NCBI GenBank assembly: GCA_047638695.1
Contig: JBLINY010000022.1
Coordinates: 1-55,697, forward strand
From: JAHECQ01 sp047638695
GTDB taxonomy: Bacteria > Actinomycetota > Acidimicrobiia > Acidimicrobiales > SZUA-35
Direction of reading: 5' to 3'
DNA: 55,697 nucleotides
Positions 34,594-43,856 of this stretch are shown in pieces. The position numbers and the translations under genes are program-made. The notes under the pieces were generated by a model. The model was given only the letters and a program-made list of their open reading frames with translations. It had not been told where the DNA came from and searched no databases. The number at the start of each line of letters is the position of its first letter. Within the stretch, counting starts at the first letter, position 1.

Positions 34594-35868
34594 TCAGTTG
34601 CGCGGTAGCTCTGACCAAGGTTGTTGGCGCTGCTCGGCTTCTCCCGGTTCTCGAGGCAACCCCAGCACTCGTTCGCCGATGATGTTTCGCTGGATCTGAT
34701 CAGATCCGCCAGCGATCGACATCGCAGGGGTGAACATCGCATAGGCGTGGAACGAACCCTTCTCGGGTGTGTCTTCTCCCCACAACATCCCGGTGGCTCC
34801 CATGGCTTCGAGCCCGAGATCTCGGGTTTGGCGTCCGATCTCAGAACCCAGCAGCTTGAGCGTCGAAACGCCCGGCCCCGGTTCGGCTCCCGCCTTCACT
34901 GCGGCAACTGCACGCTGGCCAGACCATCGTGAGGTTCGCCGCATCTCAAATATTTTCATCTGCTTCTGGCGAACAAGGGGATCGTCGCTAACCCTGAATT
35001 CGTCGAGCAACTGACTCAGCAACCTGCTGACGCCACCGGAGAGAGCGAGCGCAAACCCATCGACCTTGTCTGTCGCCGACCGGGCATGGGCCTCGACAGA
35101 TACATCGAGGTCGGGCTTGGCAAAACCTGCCCCCGCACCGAGACCGGTGTTCGCAGGATCGCGCTCGTGGGCCAGTGTCGTCATCGCTACCCGCCAGCCC
35201 TCTCCGACCTCGCCGAGCCTGTCGCTGTCCGCCACCCGTGCGTCGGCGAGGAAGACCTCGTTGAACGCGACATCGCCAGTCATTTCTCGAAGTCCACGGA
35301 CCTCGACGCCCGGTTGCGACATGTCAATGAGAAAGTAGGTGATCCCACGATGTTTGGGCTGCTCTGGATCGGTCCGGGCCATCAGAATGGCGTAGTCGGC
35401 GAATTGAGCGCCCGAGTTCCACACTTTCTGTCCGGTAACAAGCCACTCGTCGCCGTCGCGGACGGCCCTCGTCGACATGCCGGCAAGATCCGATCCTGAG
35501 CCCGGCTCGGAGAACAGCTGGCACCACATGTTCCGGCCCCGGATGATTCCCGGCAAGAACCGCTGCTTTTGTTCGTCGGTGCCATAGGCGAGGATTGTTG
35601 GGGCGGCCAGGAAAGTCGCAATCCCGGCGGGCGGGCCATACGCCCCGACCTCGGTTCGCGCCCGTTCCGCTGCCTTGGCGGCCGGCGAAGACAGCCCACC
35701 CCCTCCGAGTCCGATGGGCCAGCTTGGATACGACCAGCCGGCGTCAGCAAGAAGATTCCACCAGTCACCCAGTGCCATCGTCGGATCCCAATGTTCGCGG
35801 TACCAGCTCAGGGCCTCGGCATAGACCGAATCAGGAGACGGGGCGGGAGTTTCGCTGGTTTCGGTCAC
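34594..35868 (-). CDS. Acyl-CoA dehydrogenase family protein
   Basis: A 424-residue flavoprotein of the acyl-CoA dehydrogenase family. Visible parts are the N-terminal helical domain (DWWNLLADAGWSYPSWP), the FAD/substrate strand CQLFSEPGSGSDLAGMSTRA, WLVTGQKVWNSGAQFADY and the C-terminal GGSDQIQRNIIGERVLGLPREPG. The FSEPxxGSD run and QIQRNIIGER ending are typical of FadE enzymes from actinobacterial sterol and acyl catabolism. It introduces a 2,3-double bond into an acyl-CoA. The catalytic glutamate cannot be placed with certainty. GTG start with GAAGGGG just upstream. It is divergent from the cupin gene. Confidence 0.93.
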   Translation of the reverse strand: MTETSETPAPSPDSVYAEALSWYREHWDPTMALGDWWNLLADAGWSYPSWPIGLGGGGLSSPAAKAAERARTEVGAYGPPAGIATFLAAPTILAYGTDEQKQRFLPGIIRGRNMWCQLFSEPGSGSDLAGMSTRAVRDGDEWLVTGQKVWNSGAQFADYAILMARTDPEQPKHRGITYFLIDMSQPGVEVRGLREMTGDVAFNEVFLADARVADSDRLGEVGEGWRVAMTTLAHERDPANTGLGAGAGFAKPDLDVSVEAHARSATDKVDGFALALSGGVSRLLSQLLDEFRVSDDPLVRQKQMKIFEMRRTSRWSGQRAVAAVKAGAEPGPGVSTLKLLGSEIGRQTRDLGLEAMGATGMLWGEDTPEKGSFHAYAMFTPAMSIAGGSDQIQRNIIGERVLGLPREPGEAEQRQQPWSELPRN

Positions 35869-35982
35869 CGTCCCCTTCTAGTGCAGCGACAGCGCAACGC
35901 TCAAAGCGGGGGCCGCTCGAGCGCGATGAACTATCCTGTTGTTCCGTTGGACTTGTGTTCACGCGCCATCGTTTGGAGCATC

Positions 35983-36471
35983 ATGGCTATCACTACCCCC
36001 TTCGAACATCTGCCGAGTGCAATGCACATCGGAGACGATGAGCTTCCCTGGGTCACCGGCCGCCAAGAAGACACGCAGACGAAGGTCGTTCTGGCCAAGG
36101 TCAAAGAGGGCCTCTGGATCGTGCGCACTCGCTTTGGGGCAGGAGTCGAGATCCAGACCCACCGCCATACCGGGCCGGTGTACGCCTTCACCTTGGCCGG
36201 CTCATGGGGCTACCGAGAATCTGAGTACATGAACACCGCCGGGTCGTTCCTGTACGAGCCGGCGGGCTCGCTGCACACACTCTTCACCCCCGAATCCAAC
36301 GATGAAGAGACCGATGTCTGGTTCGCCATTTACGGAGCGAACCTCAATCTCGATGACGACGGCAATGTCGAGTCCGTGACTGATGCGGCTTCGGTACTGG
36401 CGTCGTATCTGAAAGGCGCCCGACGTCAGGGCATCGACAATCCTCCGGTGCTCACCGACGAAACCTCCTAA
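35983..36471 (+). CDS. Cupin protein of the 2,4'-dihydroxyacetophenone dioxygenase type
   Basis: A 162-residue single cupin. Motif 1 is THRHTGPVYAFTLAGSWGY, with two histidines and later glutamates, and motif 2 is SFLYEPAGSLHTLF with the last metal histidine. The AGSFLYEPAGSLHTL run matches the 2,4'-dihydroxyacetophenone dioxygenase family, which cleaves a C-C bond next to a ketone using a single metal. Since BVMO and other ketone enzymes are nearby, such a ketone-cleaving role is plausible but unproven; many relatives are of unknown function. ATG 35983 is the natural family start. It is divergent from the acyl-CoA dehydrogenase gene by 114 bases. Confidence 0.82.
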   Translation: MAITTPFEHLPSAMHIGDDELPWVTGRQEDTQTKVVLAKVKEGLWIVRTRFGAGVEIQTHRHTGPVYAFTLAGSWGYRESEYMNTAGSFLYEPAGSLHTLFTPESNDEETDVWFAIYGANLNLDDDGNVESVTDAASVLASYLKGARRQGIDNPPVLTDETS

Positions 36472-36532
36472 CGATCGAACTCACCTAAGACACTTGCCGG
36501 ACCCTGTTTGTGACGAGCACCCGCTCAGATTT

Positions 36533-37813
36533 TCAGGCTGCGACCGGCGTGCGGGTCGGGTTGCTGAACGTTCCCGAGCGGATGATGCTCCGGACTTCGG
36601 GAATGAAGAAGCTGGCGACGATAAAGACAACGGTCCAGACCACACCCGGCCCGACGAGGAGCAAACGAACGTCCGTGCCGTCGGCTAGACGACCGAAGCC
36701 CAGGTTCATGAAGGCCATGTGGCCGGCCGCGATCATGATGTAGAACGACATCACCCGGGCTCTGAAGTCGTCCGCCACAACCTTGTGGATGAGGGCCGCC
36801 GACATCGTCATGTAACTGGCCTGGGTGAGGCCAGCCAAACCGGCGCCGACCAGCACCATTGGTCTGGTCGATGCGGTGCCCAGAACAATCATGGCCGCTC
36901 CTGATCCCAACCCAACGGCCAGGAAAATTGTGCCCCGGAACGACTCCTTGCGCAGCTGCGAAACCCCGAGCGTCCCGATAAGTGCGCCCGTGCCAAGGCC
37001 GATCAGAATCGAGCTGTACAGCCCGGCCGAACCGCCGACATTCTCGGCCAGCGTCGGCATCATCGAATCGAAGGCCATGGTGAAGCTGCAATGCACAGCC
37101 ACCAACCCGATGATGGTGAGAAGCCGAACATCGGCTCGCACATAGCGACCGGCAGCAGCCAAGTCGCTTCGGATCCGTCCGACGGCAGCAAAGGCGCCTC
37201 TGACCTCAGCTGAACGATCGACCGGACTCAGCCGTATCCGCAGACGGAACACTTCGATGAGCCCCAACGAAAGAAGAACGGCAGACAGCACAAAAACCGA
37301 GCCGGGGCCGAACCGAGCCAGGAACGCGGCGCCGAACAGTGGGCCAACGACCCTCGACCCATGCTGGGATATACCGCCGAGCGCAACGGCGTTCAGCAGG
37401 TGGTCCTCGGGGACTACGTTGGCGATGAGTGCTTGCCGGGTTGGAACGGTGGCGGCCTGAGCTGAACCAGTCATGAAGGCCAGCAGGATGACGTGCCAGA
37501 CCTCGACCACGTCAGCGATAGTGATAGCGGCCAAGACCGTTGCACCGACAATGCCGAAGATCGTGGCGTAGATCAGAACAAGCCTTCGGTCGAGCCGATC
37601 GGCTAGTGCTCCGACGACGGGGCCGACGACGATGAACGGAAAGAAGCTGGCGAACGTGACCCAACCGACGGCCGTGGCTGATCCGTCGGTGAGGTCGTGC
37701 ACCAGCCAGCCTCGAGCCAGAACCTGCGCCCATCGAGATGCTGTGGTGAAGAAGCCATTGGCAAAGAGCCGGCGAAAGTCGAACGACGTAAGCGCAGGAA
37801 ATCGAGCGATCAC
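36533..37813 (-). CDS. MFS transporter (EntS/MFS_3-like)
   Basis: A 426-residue membrane protein with about 12 hydrophobic segments. The first loop motif is GALADRLDRRLVL, and the fourth-to-fifth region carries PTRQALIANVVPEDHLLNAVAL, a sequence type found in the EntS-like MFS_3 group. It is likely an exporter. The GTG start overlaps the stop of the upstream LLM gene by four bases (GTGA), so transporter and oxidoreductase are made together, suggesting that the LLM product or substrate is moved by this protein. It converges on the cupin gene. Confidence 0.9.
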   Translation of the reverse strand: MIARFPALTSFDFRRLFANGFFTTASRWAQVLARGWLVHDLTDGSATAVGWVTFASFFPFIVVGPVVGALADRLDRRLVLIYATIFGIVGATVLAAITIADVVEVWHVILLAFMTGSAQAATVPTRQALIANVVPEDHLLNAVALGGISQHGSRVVGPLFGAAFLARFGPGSVFVLSAVLLSLGLIEVFRLRIRLSPVDRSAEVRGAFAAVGRIRSDLAAAGRYVRADVRLLTIIGLVAVHCSFTMAFDSMMPTLAENVGGSAGLYSSILIGLGTGALIGTLGVSQLRKESFRGTIFLAVGLGSGAAMIVLGTASTRPMVLVGAGLAGLTQASYMTMSAALIHKVVADDFRARVMSFYIMIAAGHMAFMNLGFGRLADGTDVRLLLVGPGVVWTVVFIVASFFIPEVRSIIRSGTFSNPTRTPVAA

Positions 37814-38739
37814 AGCGTGCCGCTGACGGGGATCAGCCGCTTGAGCAGGCCACGTGTCCGCTCCCGATCATCCGGGGACGGGGCGAACTCCGAGGCGGCG
37901 AAGTCGGTGACTCCTGCCGCAGCCAAGTTGGCCAGCTTGTCCTCCACTTCAGATTCCGAGCCGACCAGGCCCAGTTCTCCCGGTTCGCTTACTCCCTCTC
38001 GTTCGAACATCGCCTGGTACGAGGGCAGCTGCGTATACATAACCGCGCTCGCAGAGATCTGGCGGCGGATGGCCGCTGCATCGTCGGTGACACAAATCGG
38101 CAGAGTGGCCAGCACTCGCGGAGCAGCGCGGCCGGCTTTCTCGGCCGCCTCACGCAACGTCGGGGCGATGTGGTCGCGCACGGTCTTTGGTCCGACCCAG
38201 GCCAGGCTTGTTCCAGCTGTCCGGCTACCGGCGACTCGCAGCGCCTGGGGCCCGAGCGCCGCCACCAATATCTGAGGTGGGCGTTCGGCCGGACGAAAGA
38301 TGTTGGCCCGACACGAAAGTGACTCGCCCTGGTAGTCGACGGCCCCTTCTTCAACGAGCGGGACGAGAATCGAGAGATAGTCGCGAAGATGTCGGATCGG
38401 CTTGTCATCCTGCATCCCGAGCTCAGCCATCATCGGCTGGTGGGACAACCCGACACCGAGGGTCAGTGTCCCTCGCATCGTTGACTGGGCGGTTACTGCC
38501 TGCCCGGCCAGCACCATGGGATGCCGGGGGTAGGTGGGGATCACGGCCGTTCCCAGCTCCATTGTTTCCACCGACTGCCCAACGATGGTGAGCACCGTGA
38601 GGGCATCGAGACCTCCGCTCGGATGCTCGGCCACCCAGTAGCTGTCGAAGCCGTCGGCTTCAGCGCTGCTCGCATGCTTCACGAAGGACTCCACTGAGGC
38701 CTTGGCTACGAGGGCTGTCGCGTTGAGTCCGATGCGCAT
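37810..38739 (-). CDS. LLM-class F420-dependent oxidoreductase
   Basis: A 309-residue luciferase-like protein with AEADGFDSYWVAEHPSGGLDALT, METMELGTAVIPTYPRHPMVLAGQAVTAQ, GTLTLGVGLSHQPM and a PPQILVAALGPQALRVAG segment. These match the TIGR03564-like group of F420-dependent oxidoreductases. ATG 38739 (MRIGLNA) is the family start; the upstream 59 open codons are basic low-quality sequence antisense to the next gene and are rejected. It is translationally coupled to the MFS gene through a GTGA overlap. Confidence 0.9.
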   Translation of the reverse strand: MRIGLNATALVAKASVESFVKHASSAEADGFDSYWVAEHPSGGLDALTVLTIVGQSVETMELGTAVIPTYPRHPMVLAGQAVTAQSTMRGTLTLGVGLSHQPMMAELGMQDDKPIRHLRDYLSILVPLVEEGAVDYQGESLSCRANIFRPAERPPQILVAALGPQALRVAGSRTAGTSLAWVGPKTVRDHIAPTLREAAEKAGRAAPRVLATLPICVTDDAAAIRRQISASAVMYTQLPSYQAMFEREGVSEPGELGLVGSESEVEDKLANLAAAGVTDFAASEFAPSPDDRERTRGLLKRLIPVSGTL

Positions 38740-38794
38740 TGGTCGATCGTAGTACCGACCACCGATGCGCTCGATTGCTGTGGGAAGCTGCAGT

Positions 38795-39181
38795 ATGGCC
38801 TTTGGACAGTCGGCGGGTCCGCCCGCCTCGGGCCGGCAGCTGAGCGAACTCGTTGAGCTCCTCGAGGCAGCTGGCCACAGTGACTTCCGCGATGCCCGTG
38901 GTCCGATGGGTTTCAACCAGCGTCAGGCTGGCGGGAAGTTCACTCAGGAGGAGGCTGAGGCCTTCATCGAACAGTTGCAGTCCGAGGTCTACGGCGACGG
39001 GCCTCCTGCTGACTCGAAGCCCTCGGCGCCAGCCCGAGTGTCAAAGATCGCGCCACGGCCTACGACCACGGCTCCGAAAAAGCGGAAGAAGTCGACTCCG
39101 GGCATCGATCTGACCGACTTGCCGGCCGAGCTCTTGGCCGCCGAGCTACAACGGCGCGGCTGGGTCGTTCTCGAGCCGTAG
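38795..39181 (+). CDS. Small conserved actinobacterial protein, function unknown
   Basis: About 128 residues. I recognise the pattern MAFGQSAGPPASGRQ, then LLEAAGHSDFRDARGPMGF, NQRQAGGKFTQEEA as a conserved hypothetical family seen in Actinobacteria; this is recalled, not searched. A basic, proline- and alanine-rich linker (about 70-105, with PKKRKK) separates it from a C-terminal helix ending LAAELQRRGWVVLEP. The lysine-rich stretch could bind nucleic acid, which is inference. ATG 38795 matches the conserved start; another ATG at 38765 is in frame. Its stop lies two bases from the convergent deleted monooxygenase gene. Confidence 0.8.
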   Translation: MAFGQSAGPPASGRQLSELVELLEAAGHSDFRDARGPMGFNQRQAGGKFTQEEAEAFIEQLQSEVYGDGPPADSKPSAPARVSKIAPRPTTTAPKKRKKSTPGIDLTDLPAELLAAELQRRGWVVLEP

Positions 39182-39183
39182 CG

Positions 39184-39867
39184 TTAATCCTGGCGCAGGT
39201 GGTCCCTCTGAGTCGTGCCTTCGTACTCTGTGCGGAAACGACCTCGCCGTTGCAATTCGGGCACGACCTGGTCGACGAACTCCTCGATGGCACCCGGGCT
39301 GTAAATCGGCGACAGCATGAAGCCATCACCGCCGACCTCGTCAAAGAACGCTGACGACACCTCGATGAACTCGCTCGCCTTCTCGTAGCGAAGCTCGGTG
39401 GGGTCCATCTGCTCGCCGTAGTTGACAGCCTGGTTGTGGTTCAACGACGTCACGACATTCCAACCAGCCCGGCCTCGAGTGAGGTGATCCAGCGTCGCCC
39501 ACAACCTGGACGCGTGGAATGGATGGTGGCGGCTGGTCGACATCGTCGATGCCGAGCCGATTCGTTCGGTGGCCGCGGCCATGAACGAGAGGAGCGGTAT
39601 GGGGTCGTGCTCAGGTGCTTGAACGGCGTATTGGAGAGCAGGGCCCAACGATCCCGTGTAGGTATCGGAGATGTAGTTGAGGTCGGCAAAGAAGACCATG
39701 TCGAACAGGCCGCGCTCGCACACCCGAGCAATGTGTTGGTAGAGCTCTGGGCGAGCCCAGGCGTCGGCGTCCCATCCTTCGCCGTTGCGCGGGTGACGCC
39801 ACATGCCGTGACTGTGGTGAGTGGGGCCGTGGGTCAGAAACTGGGCCAGATGAAACTTGGCGGGCAT
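39184..39867 (-). pseudogene. NtaA/SnaA/DszA-family monooxygenase with in-frame internal deletion
   Basis: The 227-residue frame starts as a complete DszA-type N-terminal half: FDMVFFADLNYISDTY, then STSRHHPFHASRLWATLDHLTRGRAGWNVVTS and RYEKASEFIEV. At about residues 169-172 it jumps directly to the family C-terminus, FFDEVGGDGFMLSP, FVDQVVPELQRRGRFRTEYEG. Compared with the intact 452-residue paralogue in this window, about 225 residues of the barrel are missing, yet the reading frame is unbroken. It lacks the flavin-phosphate part of the barrel and is probably inactive. It lies 16 bases behind a BVMO gene on the same strand, so the message may still include it. Confidence 0.85.
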
Positions 39868-39883
39868 GCCTCGGGTCGTCCGA

Positions 39884-41527
39884 CTAGCTCAGGTCTATAC
39901 CGCTGTAACCGCTGTCGGCGGCGGCGGCAATCGCTGATGCGTACTGCGGGGCGCCTCCGAAGTACGCCTGGTACCTGATCTTGCCCTCTTGGTGACCCTC
40001 GACGTTGGAGTTGTAGCCAGTGAACCAGCCCTTGCTACGGCGGAACAGCATGCGCTCGTGGGCCTTGACCACTTCCGCTACCCAATCCTCCTCGGCTTGG
40101 GGCTGGGCATCAATGCGGGTCGTACCGTTGTCGAGGGCGTGCTCGAGAAGTCCGGTGAGCCAGTCGACGCCGGTTTCGATCGCACGCGGGAAGTTCGATG
40201 AACCGGAAACACTTTGTGGACCGGCGACCATGAACATGTTCGGAAAACCACTGGTCAGGACCCCAAAATACGTGCTGGGGCTATCCCGCCACTTGTCGGC
40301 CAACGTTTGTCCGTCGACACCGTTGATCTCGATGCGGTCATAGCCGCCGGTGATGGCGTCGAAGCCGGTCGCATAAACGATCACGTCCAGATCGTGATGC
40401 GACGCTGTTGTCTGGATACCGGCAGCGGTGAGCCGCTCGATCGGTGTCTCGGAGAGGTCGACGAGGTGCACGTTGTCACGGTTGTAGGCCTCGAAGTACC
40501 GCGTCTCCAGCGGCAGACGCTGCATCCCGAACCCGTGGTCACGAGGAATCAGCTTCTCGGCCAACTGCGGGTCGGTAACTCGCTGACGGATGCGGTCGGC
40601 GACGTATTCCGAGATCTCCGCATTGGCCTTTTCGTCGAAGAAGATGTCCATGAAGTTGCTGGCGAGAAAAGCGAAGCCCGGTTGCTCGTAGAGCTCGTCC
40701 CAGAACGAGCGCCGCTCGTCTTCGGCTACGTCCCAGAACCGGCGCCGGTCCGGCACATGCTCGAACCCTCCGGGAGCGGCCGCGCAGTTGGCGAAGATCT
40801 CGTCGTATCGGTCTCGGATCGTTTGCATTTCCCCATCGGAGATGGGCCCGTTGTTCAGCGGTGTGCTCCAGTTGGGTCGACGCTGAAAAACGGTCAGCTC
40901 TCCCACCTTGTCGGCCAGTTCGCTGATCACTTGGATGCCGGTGGCTCCGGTTCCGATGACTCCGACACGACGGCCCTCAAGCGCAACCGGCTCCTTCGGC
41001 CAGTGGAATGTGTGGAAGGCCTCCCCGGCGAAGTCGTCCATGCCCTCGTAGCGAGGCAGCGTTGGCATCGACAGCGGGCCGAGGCTCGTGATGACAAACC
41101 GCGACACGAAGGTTTGGCCGTTCTCGAGCTCGAGCCGCCACTCTCGGTCGTCGTCGTCCCAGGTCATCTTGGCGACCCGAGCGTTGAACCTCATGTGCCG
41201 GCGTAGGTCGAACTTCTCGGCCACGTAGTTCAGGTAACGGAGGTTCTCGGGCTGGGCAGAGAAGCGCTCGTTCCAATGCCATTCGTCAAGCAGTTCTTTC
41301 GAAAACGAATAGCCGTAGGTGTAGCTCTCGGAGTCGAAGCGCGCCCCGGGGTAACGATTGCGATACCAGGTGCCACCCAAATCGTCATCGGCCTCAAGCA
41401 CGATGGCGTCAACACCCAGATCGGCGAGGCGCTTGATCTGATAGATCCCCGACACGCCAGCGCCCAACACCACGACCTCGTGGCGTTCCGCGCCGGACTC
41501 GTCGAGCTGCCTCTTGTCCTCGTTCAT
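39884..41527 (-). CDS. Baeyer-Villiger-type FAD monooxygenase
   Basis: A 547-residue BVMO of the cyclohexanone/phenylacetone type. The FAD motif VVVLGAGVSGIYQIKRL lies at about 18-34, followed by DDLGGTWYRNRYPGARFD, the fingerprint FAGEAFHTFHWP, the NADPH motif VGVIGTGATGIQ and VAGPQSVSGSSNFPRAIE. It is the most typical BVMO of the three here, without an N-terminal extension. ATG 41527 is chosen because AGGAGGTGA precedes it by about 11 bases; 20 further open codons upstream include the Shine-Dalgarno itself and are rejected. A deleted DszA-type gene follows after 16 bases, and an amidase gene is divergent. Confidence 0.95.
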   Translation of the reverse strand: MNEDKRQLDESGAERHEVVVLGAGVSGIYQIKRLADLGVDAIVLEADDDLGGTWYRNRYPGARFDSESYTYGYSFSKELLDEWHWNERFSAQPENLRYLNYVAEKFDLRRHMRFNARVAKMTWDDDDREWRLELENGQTFVSRFVITSLGPLSMPTLPRYEGMDDFAGEAFHTFHWPKEPVALEGRRVGVIGTGATGIQVISELADKVGELTVFQRRPNWSTPLNNGPISDGEMQTIRDRYDEIFANCAAAPGGFEHVPDRRRFWDVAEDERRSFWDELYEQPGFAFLASNFMDIFFDEKANAEISEYVADRIRQRVTDPQLAEKLIPRDHGFGMQRLPLETRYFEAYNRDNVHLVDLSETPIERLTAAGIQTTASHHDLDVIVYATGFDAITGGYDRIEINGVDGQTLADKWRDSPSTYFGVLTSGFPNMFMVAGPQSVSGSSNFPRAIETGVDWLTGLLEHALDNGTTRIDAQPQAEEDWVAEVVKAHERMLFRRSKGWFTGYNSNVEGHQEGKIRYQAYFGGAPQYASAIAAAADSGYSGIDLS

Positions 41528-41604
41528 CGTCTCAGTCACCTCCTGATTCTGGCATTGTTCCTTGAAGGCCCGTTCATCGAGGGCCAACAGAAAGAGGACG
41601 CAGG

Positions 41605-43080
41605 ATGTCGACCGTCATGAGTTGGGACGATTGGGCTGGTTGCGACGGGCTTGGGTTGGCGGATCTCGTTCGGTCCGGAGAGGTCACGTCGCATGAACTG
41701 GCGGAACAGGCCGCCGACGCGGTTGAACTGGTAAATCCTGCTCTCTCCGCCGTCATCGAGGTCTTCGCCGACAAGATCGCAGATCCGCTCAGCGAAGGTC
41801 TCAACCCCGACGGTGTATTCGCCGGAATCCCGTTCCTGATGAAAGATCTCGGACCGACGATGAGCGGTCGCCTCCAGGAGATGGGGTCGCAGATCGCCGC
41901 GGGCCACCGAGCCGCGGCCGACACGTTCCTCACCTCTCAGATGCGTCGGGCCGGCCTCAATCTGATCGGTCGCACCACCACGCCTGAATTGGGCGTCTGC
42001 GGCTCGTCGGAAAATCGGGACATGTATGTCACCCGCAACCCGTGGAACCTTGACTACACCGCGGGCGGCTCATCGTCGGGCAGTGGAGCGACGGTTGCCG
42101 CCGGGGTGCTGCCACTAGCCCATGCCACCGATGGCGGCGGCTCAATCCGGATACCGGCATCGGTGAACGGAAACGTTGGTCTCAAATGTTCGCGAGGCGT
42201 CTTCTCGCTGGCTCCTGGAGCATCCGACCTGACTGGCCTGGTCTCGATTCAGGGGTGTCAGAGTCGAACCGTTCGCGACACTGCTGCCTTCGTCGATCAC
42301 TGCCGCGGTGGTGCTCCCGGCGAGTTCATGCCTTATTGGTCGGCCGATGAGGCGTACTTGACGGCCATAACACGCGATCCGCCGCCACTGAAGATCGCCG
42401 CTTCCCACGAGTGGGGCGACTACGGCTGTAGCCCCGAAATCCTTGGCCAACTTGTCAAGACCGTCGAGCTGCTTTCGGCACTGGGCCATCAGGTCGAGTG
42501 GGTAACGCCAACCGTCGATCTCTGCGCTGCCTATCACGCGCAGACGACGTGCTACATCACCAATTTCGGTCAGACCGCCGATCTCTTACTCAACCAGCTC
42601 GCGCCCGACAAGAACCCTGAGGATGTGCTTGAGCCAATGACGGTGCGCATCTGGCAAGAAGGGCTCAAGGCGACGTACAGCGACCGTTTCGCCATGCAGC
42701 GAACGTTCAACCAAACATCCCGTGATTTCGGCCTCTTTCTCGAAGACTGGGACATCATCCTCACCCCGGCGATTGCCGACCACACGCCGCTGATCGGGAC
42801 CAAGGAATACCTCACCGTGAGCAACGAACCCGACGTCTGGTCCTGGTTCGAGAACCTTTGGAGCCTCTATGCCTATACCCCTCTGTCGAACCTCGCCGGG
42901 CTCCCCGCCATTACCCTTCCCGTTGCCACGTTCGACGACGGAATGCCGTTGGGTATCCAGGCTCAAGCCTCACCAGCCGGAGACGGCCTGCTGCTGCAAT
43001 TGGCGGCCCAGGTCGAGCGGTCACTCGATGGCGGTTGGAACGCCGGCCGGTTCCCATCCACCCACGTGACTACTTCGTGA
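41605..43080 (+). CDS. Amidase-signature family hydrolase
   Basis: A 491-residue amidase. The Ser-cisSer-Lys triad is visible with the family spacing: Lys80 in FLMKDLG, cis-Ser156 in GGSSSGSG and nucleophile Ser180 in DGGGSIRIPAS. The C-terminus has PLSNLAGLPAITLPV and a GDGLLLQLAAQVE ending, both usual for the family. It would hydrolyse an amide to acid and ammonia; bacterial members act on aryl, acyl and peptide amides. ATG start preceded by AAGAGGACGCAGG. It is divergent from the BVMO gene by 77 bases and overlaps the convergent ankyrin gene by 11 bases. Confidence 0.94.
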   Translation: MSTVMSWDDWAGCDGLGLADLVRSGEVTSHELAEQAADAVELVNPALSAVIEVFADKIADPLSEGLNPDGVFAGIPFLMKDLGPTMSGRLQEMGSQIAAGHRAAADTFLTSQMRRAGLNLIGRTTTPELGVCGSSENRDMYVTRNPWNLDYTAGGSSSGSGATVAAGVLPLAHATDGGGSIRIPASVNGNVGLKCSRGVFSLAPGASDLTGLVSIQGCQSRTVRDTAAFVDHCRGGAPGEFMPYWSADEAYLTAITRDPPPLKIAASHEWGDYGCSPEILGQLVKTVELLSALGHQVEWVTPTVDLCAAYHAQTTCYITNFGQTADLLLNQLAPDKNPEDVLEPMTVRIWQEGLKATYSDRFAMQRTFNQTSRDFGLFLEDWDIILTPAIADHTPLIGTKEYLTVSNEPDVWSWFENLWSLYAYTPLSNLAGLPAITLPVATFDDGMPLGIQAQASPAGDGLLLQLAAQVERSLDGGWNAGRFPSTHVTTS

Positions 43081-43711
43081 GTAGGTCGACGAGAGCGGGG
43101 TGTTTGTGATGCCGAGCCCATCCAAGGGCATCGCTATGAGCCAGACCATCTCGAATCGTGGGGTCGGCTCCGCTGGCCAGCAGCCACTCGACAATCGGGC
43201 GATCACCCCTCCAAACTGCTGCGTGCAGAGCGGTTCCCTTCCAGTGGTAACCGGGTGGGATCGAGTTTGTCCTGGCGCCCTTTTCTAGGAGCAAGGCCGC
43301 CGCCTCCTGACACCCGGTATTCGCAGCCATCACAAAGGCATGATCGATGATCGACGCGGCGTCATCGCCGAGCTCACCCACGGTGTCGGGAAAGGGCGAC
43401 CCGATCGGGCCGGCATCAGCCTGCAGGCCGTTGGTATCGAAGAAGTTCGACGTCACCACGATGTCTCCAAGTCCGGCGGCCGTACTCAGCGCCCGAATGC
43501 GAGCGCCGCGGGCAACGAGCGTTGCCGCTATCTCGATGTTTGACCAGTACAGAGCTTCATCCAGAGGGGTCCACGCGCTCTCGGCGTTGAGGTCGACGCC
43601 GCTCTCGATCATGAAATCGAGAACCTTTTCGGCGCTACGCTGACCCGAATTCTTCGTCCATGATCGCGACCCCCAGTCGTAACTACCAAGGTTAATCCAC
43701 CACCAGAGCAT
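43070..43711 (-). CDS. Ankyrin-repeat protein, possibly truncated at the N-terminus
   Basis: About 213 residues with at least four ankyrin-like units: LDFMIESGVDLNAES-WTPLDEAL, AATLVARGARIRALSTAAGLGDI, AAALLLEKGARTNS and the best one, GTALHAAVWRGDRPIVEWLLASGADPTIRD. The repeats probably bind a protein partner. The start is unclear: ATG 43711 has a GTG one codon before it and no ribosome site, and the first residues (MLWWWINLGSYDWGS) do not look like a family N-terminus. Truncation at the 5' end is therefore possible. No signal peptide. It overlaps the amidase 3' end by 11 bases. Confidence 0.72.
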   Translation of the reverse strand: MLWWWINLGSYDWGSRSWTKNSGQRSAEKVLDFMIESGVDLNAESAWTPLDEALYWSNIEIAATLVARGARIRALSTAAGLGDIVVTSNFFDTNGLQADAGPIGSPFPDTVGELGDDAASIIDHAFVMAANTGCQEAAALLLEKGARTNSIPPGYHWKGTALHAAVWRGDRPIVEWLLASGADPTIRDGLAHSDALGWARHHKHPALVDLLTK

Positions 43712-43856
43712 CACGAGCGCCGACGGCCGCGGTCGTCAATACCAACTCAACCCGACGAGACTCAGCGCGCTGTCGCGATGGCTCGATGCAAGCCACTGGA
43801 CCGACAAGCTTTCTCTGCTTTCTGACGACGGGGCCACCGATGGCTTTCTTCCTCGG

